A DNA stretch of 64,000 nt from Volvox africanus. Taxonomy: Eukaryota; Chlorophyta; Chlorophyceae; Chlamydomonadales; Volvocaceae. The position numbers were made by a program, and so were the translations under genes. The stretch spans positions 248,001 through 312,000 of the forward strand of contig BSDZ01000028.1 of NCBI GenBank assembly GCA_030268105.1. The letters run 5' to 3'. The first letter of the stretch is position 1, and each line of letters opens with the position of its first letter. This document shows positions 62,032 to 64,000 of this stretch, in pieces. The notes beneath the pieces were generated by a model. The model was not told the origin of the DNA. It searched no databases and saw only the letters and a program-made list of their open reading frames with translations.

Positions 62032-63206
62032 GCGCGCCTCCAGTCTTACATGATGTGATCATGACATCGAGCAACAGGAGTATGTGGGGGAGTGATGATG
62101 ATGATATGATTAAAATGCATATATACGGCGCATGTCCAATGCTCTGCTGTGCATGTAAACCTGATGTTGCGGCCAACATGCTTCATAATTATATAGTGCC
62201 AGGGTTGTATTCAGCCATCCATTCTATTGGTTCCCCTATAAATGCAATGGGCATGTGTACATACATACAGCAGGTTGATGGCCACCTGTCACATATGGCA
62301 GGTTATAGTGCATAGTATAGTGTACATACAGCAGGTTGATGGCCACCTGTCATATTGCATGCAGACTAATCAGACATATCAGACATTTGCGCATAGCAGC
62401 ATACACCTACATATCCTGCTGCCAGCCCACACACATGCCAAGCAGGCAACCTGCCAAGAGGCATGTATGGATCCAAGCTAATAAATGAACATCCTATGAA
62501 TTCATACCGATCAAATTTCAAGCAAGGTACGCAGCAGGTGCTCGCTCCACGCTACATAAAAACAAACTTATACGTACACGTGTACAGGCTAGGTGTGGGG
62601 CCACATTACATCTGCACACGCACAAACACAAAAACACATACACACACATATATATATAATAACATAATATAATATGATATATGATATATGATATATGATA
62701 TATGATATGATATAATATAGATATAGATATATTATATATTATTATATGATATAATAATAATTATTATAAGATATATATATAATATATATATATAGATAAT
62801 ATATTATAATAATATAATATATATATATATTATAATAATATTTATATATATATTATTATATGATATGATATAATATAATATAATATAAGTATAACATATT
62901 ATTATATATAATATATTATATATTATATATAAATGTATACACACATACACAAGCGCATATCTATGTACCAGATTTGGTTCTGCACGGCGCACCACGTTTA
63001 GGTAGGTGCACCTGCATGGTGCGTGCTATCTGTGTGAATATGTACATATTTCGTTCACATACACGTATGATGTACCAGACCGTACATGCAGATAGTTGTG
63101 TGACCCACAGAGCGATACAAGCAGAGGCGCGCATGGCCTCTCATACCACGACCTGCAGATACATTTTGGAGGGCTTGTGTCGTACAATAAATAGGGGAGT
63201 AAGAGG

Positions 63207-63287
63207 CGCGGTCGACAGGATTCGAACCTATGCGGGAGATCCCATCTGATTTCTAGTCAGACCCCTTAACCACTCGGGCACGACCGC
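63207..63287 (-). tRNA. tRNA-Ser(AGA), unit 4
   Basis: Identical to the other AGA copies; the last complete tRNA gene before the window ends. Confidence 0.9.
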
Positions 63288-64000
63288 ATGGGCTGTTCAA
63301 AAGGTGGCACAAACCGGCCCTGACCCACAGCGCGCGACGACCAGCCCGCACCTCAATCTCTGCAATCCAAACGAGCACCGTGCGTGTCTGGATGCACCAA
63401 GACACGTAGATAGCAGCAGCTGCAGTTCATTCTGAAAAGAAACACACGAAACGAAGCTCGTATGCACGAGCACACACGTAGGTGACAGCAGCAGGAAGAC
63501 ACGCACTAGCTAGAGTGGCTTTAGTTGTAGAAGAGTAAGGCGACAAGGACAGGACCACAGGGGTCAGGCGCCACGCAGGTGGCACCATATGATGACACAT
63601 CATGCGCACCTGCAGCTTTGCCGCTAGCTATCTACTTGATTGTACGAATCTCTGTCATCAATATCTTGATATAGATATACGTATATATATATATATATAT
63701 ATATATATGCATGTGTGTGTGTAGCAGCCATGTGTACGGCAGATACGGCACACGTTCGTTTCTGTCAACAATGATATAACATGCAAGACGCACCTTGGGT
63801 CGCACTTAGATCTGAGCACAACGTCTGTGCCTATTCAAGGGAGTTGAAGAAGCATATAATTCAAGCAAGGCAATTCAAGCAAGCCAATAAAGACGCCCAA
63901 CAAACAGCTTTGTGCGGTATGCATGCATTTCCACACATTTCAGTTTTTATACCATGTTTTCTATTTATTGCATTTCATCATATCATGTAGCTGGTTAGGA

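Larger units (their letters stand above)
53172..64000. repeat. Tandem array of about 2.6-kb units carrying tRNA-Ser gene pairs
   Basis: Four full units and part of a fifth follow head to tail, counted from CTGCAGCTTTGCCGCTAGC: 53172-55812 (2641 bp), 55813-58433 (2621), 58434-61028 (2595), 61029-63609 (2581), 63610-end. Units are almost identical; most differences are lengths of TA runs and of the AT-rich block (54771-55137, 57430-57758, 60055-60352, 62646-62933). Unit 1 lacks about 15 bp near 53473 that the others have, and unit 3 lacks two bases near 59562. Each unit carries one tRNA-Ser on each strand, pointing at each other about 1.3 kb apart with the AT block between. The repeated 60-116 codon frames are by-products of the repetition and show no protein features. 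The array continues past the window. Confidence 0.96.

Noticed and set aside
53172..64000. Recurring 60-116 codon frames in every array unit
   Set aside because: They recur only because the DNA is repeated; they cross tRNA genes and TA tracts and show no protein-like conservation.
53172..64000. Array considered as a CRISPR-like or rDNA array
   Set aside because: Units are 2.6 kb with tRNA genes, no short repeat-spacer pattern and no rRNA.

Overview
This is a nuclear window from a eukaryote, most likely a green alga. The genes are split by many short GT-AG introns and there is no operon layout. Three features point to Viridiplantae: a plant-type AMP deaminase with an N-terminal membrane anchor, a kinase/U-box (PUB-like) protein, and a zinc-binding domain whose 'CGKCW...YRYGGLWKN' pattern I associate with algal proteins. 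TGTAA (the chlorophyte-style polyadenylation signal) follows some stops, and one short CCCTAAAA-type telomere-like stretch is present. I cannot name the species. All gene models below were built by eye from splice signals and phase, with no transcript evidence.

Layout. 1-1.3 kb: 3' end of a low-complexity gene (+). 1.3-7.5 kb: no supported gene, several microsatellites. 7.6-10.6 kb: coiled-coil protein (-). 11.45 kb: intron-containing tRNA-Arg(CCG). 13.2-13.9 kb: weak gene candidate (+). 13.9-25.5 kb: 19-exon AMP deaminase (-); intron 12 holds a near-perfect 485-bp inverted repeat made from a Ty1/copia RNase H fragment. 26-27.1 kb: zinc-binding protein (+). 28.5-32.1 kb: 7-exon mitochondrial carrier (+). 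33.3-33.8 kb: two further palindromes. 34.7-43.9 kb: 12-exon gene (-) joining ankyrin repeats, a proline/alanine-rich linker, a protein kinase and a C-terminal U-box. 46.8-51.6 kb: 8-exon gene of unknown function (+) whose intron 5 carries two box C/D snoRNAs. 53.2 kb to the end: tandem array of about 2.6-kb units, each with a convergent pair of tRNA-Ser genes (CGA on +, AGA on -).

The protein genes do not form one pathway: AMP deaminase acts in purine-nucleotide balance, the carrier at the inner mitochondrial membrane, and the ankyrin-kinase-U-box protein probably in signalling coupled to ubiquitination. The most unusual items are the ankyrin-kinase-U-box fusion, the tRNA-Ser pair amplified as a satellite-like array, the intronic snoRNA pair and the transcribed retroelement hairpin in the AMP deaminase gene.
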